6,513 nucleotides of DNA from Fidelibacterota bacterium (lineage in GTDB: Bacteria; Fidelibacterota; UBA2242; JAFGTP01). The stretch lies in contig JAIPHI010000151.1 in NCBI GenBank assembly GCA_021735285.1, positions 1 to 6,513 of the forward strand. Reading direction: 5' to 3'. Both the position numbers and the translations under genes were made by a program. Positions 5,513-6,513 of the stretch are shown piece by piece (position 1 is the first letter of the stretch; the number at the start of each line of letters is the position of its first letter). Under the pieces are notes generated by a model that ran no database searches, was not told the origin of the DNA, and saw nothing but the letters and a program-made list of their open reading frames with translations.

Positions 5513-6513
5513 ATGATTCATGAAGAGTTATTAGCGATTATTTTAGGTGGTGGCAAAGGGACAAGGCTTTATCCTTTGACTAAATTAAGGGCTAAACCTG
5601 CGGTACCAATTGCAGGAAAATATAGAATAATAGATATTACATTAAGTAGCTGTTTGAATAGTAATGTAAAAAAAATATACATTTTAACACAATTCAATAC
5701 CCATTCTTTACATAGGCATATTTACGATACCTATCATTTGGGCCGATTTTCCGGTGGATTTGTTGATATTTTGGCTGCGCAACAAACAGCTCAGAATAAG
5801 AGATGGTATCAAGGTACAGCCGATGCAGTACGGCAAAATTTAAATTATATAACTAATGCAAATGCAAAATATTCTCTGATCCTTTCCGGAGATCATATTT
5901 ATCGAATGGATTATAAGAAGTTCTGGGATTTTCATCGCTCCAAGAAAGCAGAAATATCTATCTCGGTCCAACCTGTTTCAGGAGAGGAAGCAACTTCTCT
6001 AGGTATTTTAAAGACTGATGAAAATCAGCGGATAATAAAATTTGTAGAAAAGCCTGATGAAGAAGAATTAAAGAATTTGAAATCACCTGGTCTTCCGGAT
6101 GATAAGCCATTTTTGGCCTCAATGGGGATCTATTTATTTGACACTGATATTTTGATTGATAAATTAAATTCAATTCATGAGCATGATTTTGGGCATGATG
6201 TAATTCCTTTAACTATAGATACAAATGAAGTATATGCATATAAATTTAAGGGCTATTGGAAAGATATTGGGACTGTCAAATCTTTCTTTGAATCCAATTT
6301 GGCTCTTGCCAGTCACAACCCGCCTTTTTCTTTCTTTGATGAAGATGCACCTATCTATACAAGAGCTCGTTCTTTGCCTGGTTCTAGAGTTAGCAACACT
6401 CAGATTAATGATTCTTTAATTGCTGATGGAGGTAAGATCAAAAGTTGCGAACTAAATCATACCGTGGTTGGTTTGAGGTCTTATATTGACCATGATTCAG
6501 TGCTTGAAAATGT
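5513..6513 (+). CDS. glgC: Glucose-1-phosphate adenylyltransferase (ADP-glucose pyrophosphorylase), 3' end outside the window
   Basis: GlgC makes ADP-glucose from ATP and glucose-1-phosphate, the committed and normally allosterically controlled step of bacterial glycogen synthesis in the cytoplasm. The window holds 333 full codons; the family is usually 400-430 residues, so roughly 70-100 are missing. The nucleotidyltransferase domain shows GGGKGTRLYPLT (12-23), AKPAVPIAGKYRIID (27-41), QGTADAVRQN (100-109), SGDHIYRMDY (125-134) with the catalytic Asp127, FVEKP with the sugar-phosphate-contacting Lys180, ASMGIYLF (202-209) and WKDIG (249-253). From about residue 285, hexapeptide-like repeats begin the left-handed beta-helix domain. 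The motifs LYPLTKLRAKPAVPIAGKYR, LTQFN and PIYTRARSLP are closer to the cyanobacterial and plant enzymes as I recall them than to E. coli GlgC. The start follows a strong ribosome binding site and leaves only seven residues before the first beta strand. No frameshift is seen. Confidence 0.95.
   Translation, partial: MIHEELLAIILGGGKGTRLYPLTKLRAKPAVPIAGKYRIIDITLSSCLNSNVKKIYILTQFNTHSLHRHIYDTYHLGRFSGGFVDILAAQQTAQNKRWYQGTADAVRQNLNYITNANAKYSLILSGDHIYRMDYKKFWDFHRSKKAEISISVQPVSGEEATSLGILKTDENQRIIKFVEKPDEEELKNLKSPGLPDDKPFLASMGIYLFDTDILIDKLNSIHEHDFGHDVIPLTIDTNEVYAYKFKGYWKDIGTVKSFFESNLALASHNPPFSFFDEDAPIYTRARSLPGSRVSNTQINDSLIADGGKIKSCELNHTVVGLRSYIDHDSVLEN

Noticed and set aside
5958..6419. Two short open frames overlapping glgC, one on each strand (5958-6173 minus, 6225-6419 plus)
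   Set aside because: Both lie in conserved glgC coding sequence and show no independent signs of a gene.
1..6513. CRISPR array, tRNA, rRNA or a complete insertion sequence
   Set aside because: No regularly spaced repeats, cloverleaf, rRNA-like segment or transposase reading frame was seen.

Overview
The window holds two complete plus-strand genes for starch- or glycogen-degrading GH13 enzymes, both predicted lipoproteins, followed by the 5' three quarters of a plus-strand glgC gene that runs off the right edge. The DNA is AT-rich and the proteins are rich in Lys, Asn, Ile and Asp/Glu. All three genes have recognisable Shine-Dalgarno sequences (GGAG or GGTGA type), which argues against a typical Bacteroidota genome, where such sites are weak. 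The lipoproteins and the cyanobacterium/plant-like GlgC would suit a low-GC bacterium, perhaps with two membranes, from a fermentative or candidate-phylum lineage. The sequence alone does not let me name the phylum.

Layout: bases 1-168 are a leader that may include the last codons of an upstream gene. Bases 169-2706 encode a type I pullulanase (CBM41, CBM48, GH13 barrel). After 40 bases, 2747-5146 encodes an alpha-amylase-type GH13 lipoprotein carrying an AMPK-beta-like glycogen-binding module. The close spacing suggests these two form one transcription unit. A 366-base gap (5147-5512) without a convincing gene follows. It holds a GC-rich hairpin, nested inverted repeats and a 9-base direct repeat just before the next ribosome binding site. 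From 5513 to the right edge lies glgC (ADP-glucose pyrophosphorylase), probably transcribed separately.

Together the genes describe alpha-glucan turnover. The amylase would cut alpha-1,4 links and the pullulanase alpha-1,6 branches of glucan at the membrane or outside it, and GlgC would commit internal glucose-1-phosphate to glycogen. The point most worth checking is a second in-frame ATG in the pullulanase gene. It has its own good Shine-Dalgarno sequence and lies just after the lipoprotein signal and before the first domain, so one gene might yield both a lipid-anchored enzyme and a cytoplasmic one acting on stored glycogen. I did not find a clearly new biological system. The non-enzymatic novelty lies mainly in the intergenic region.
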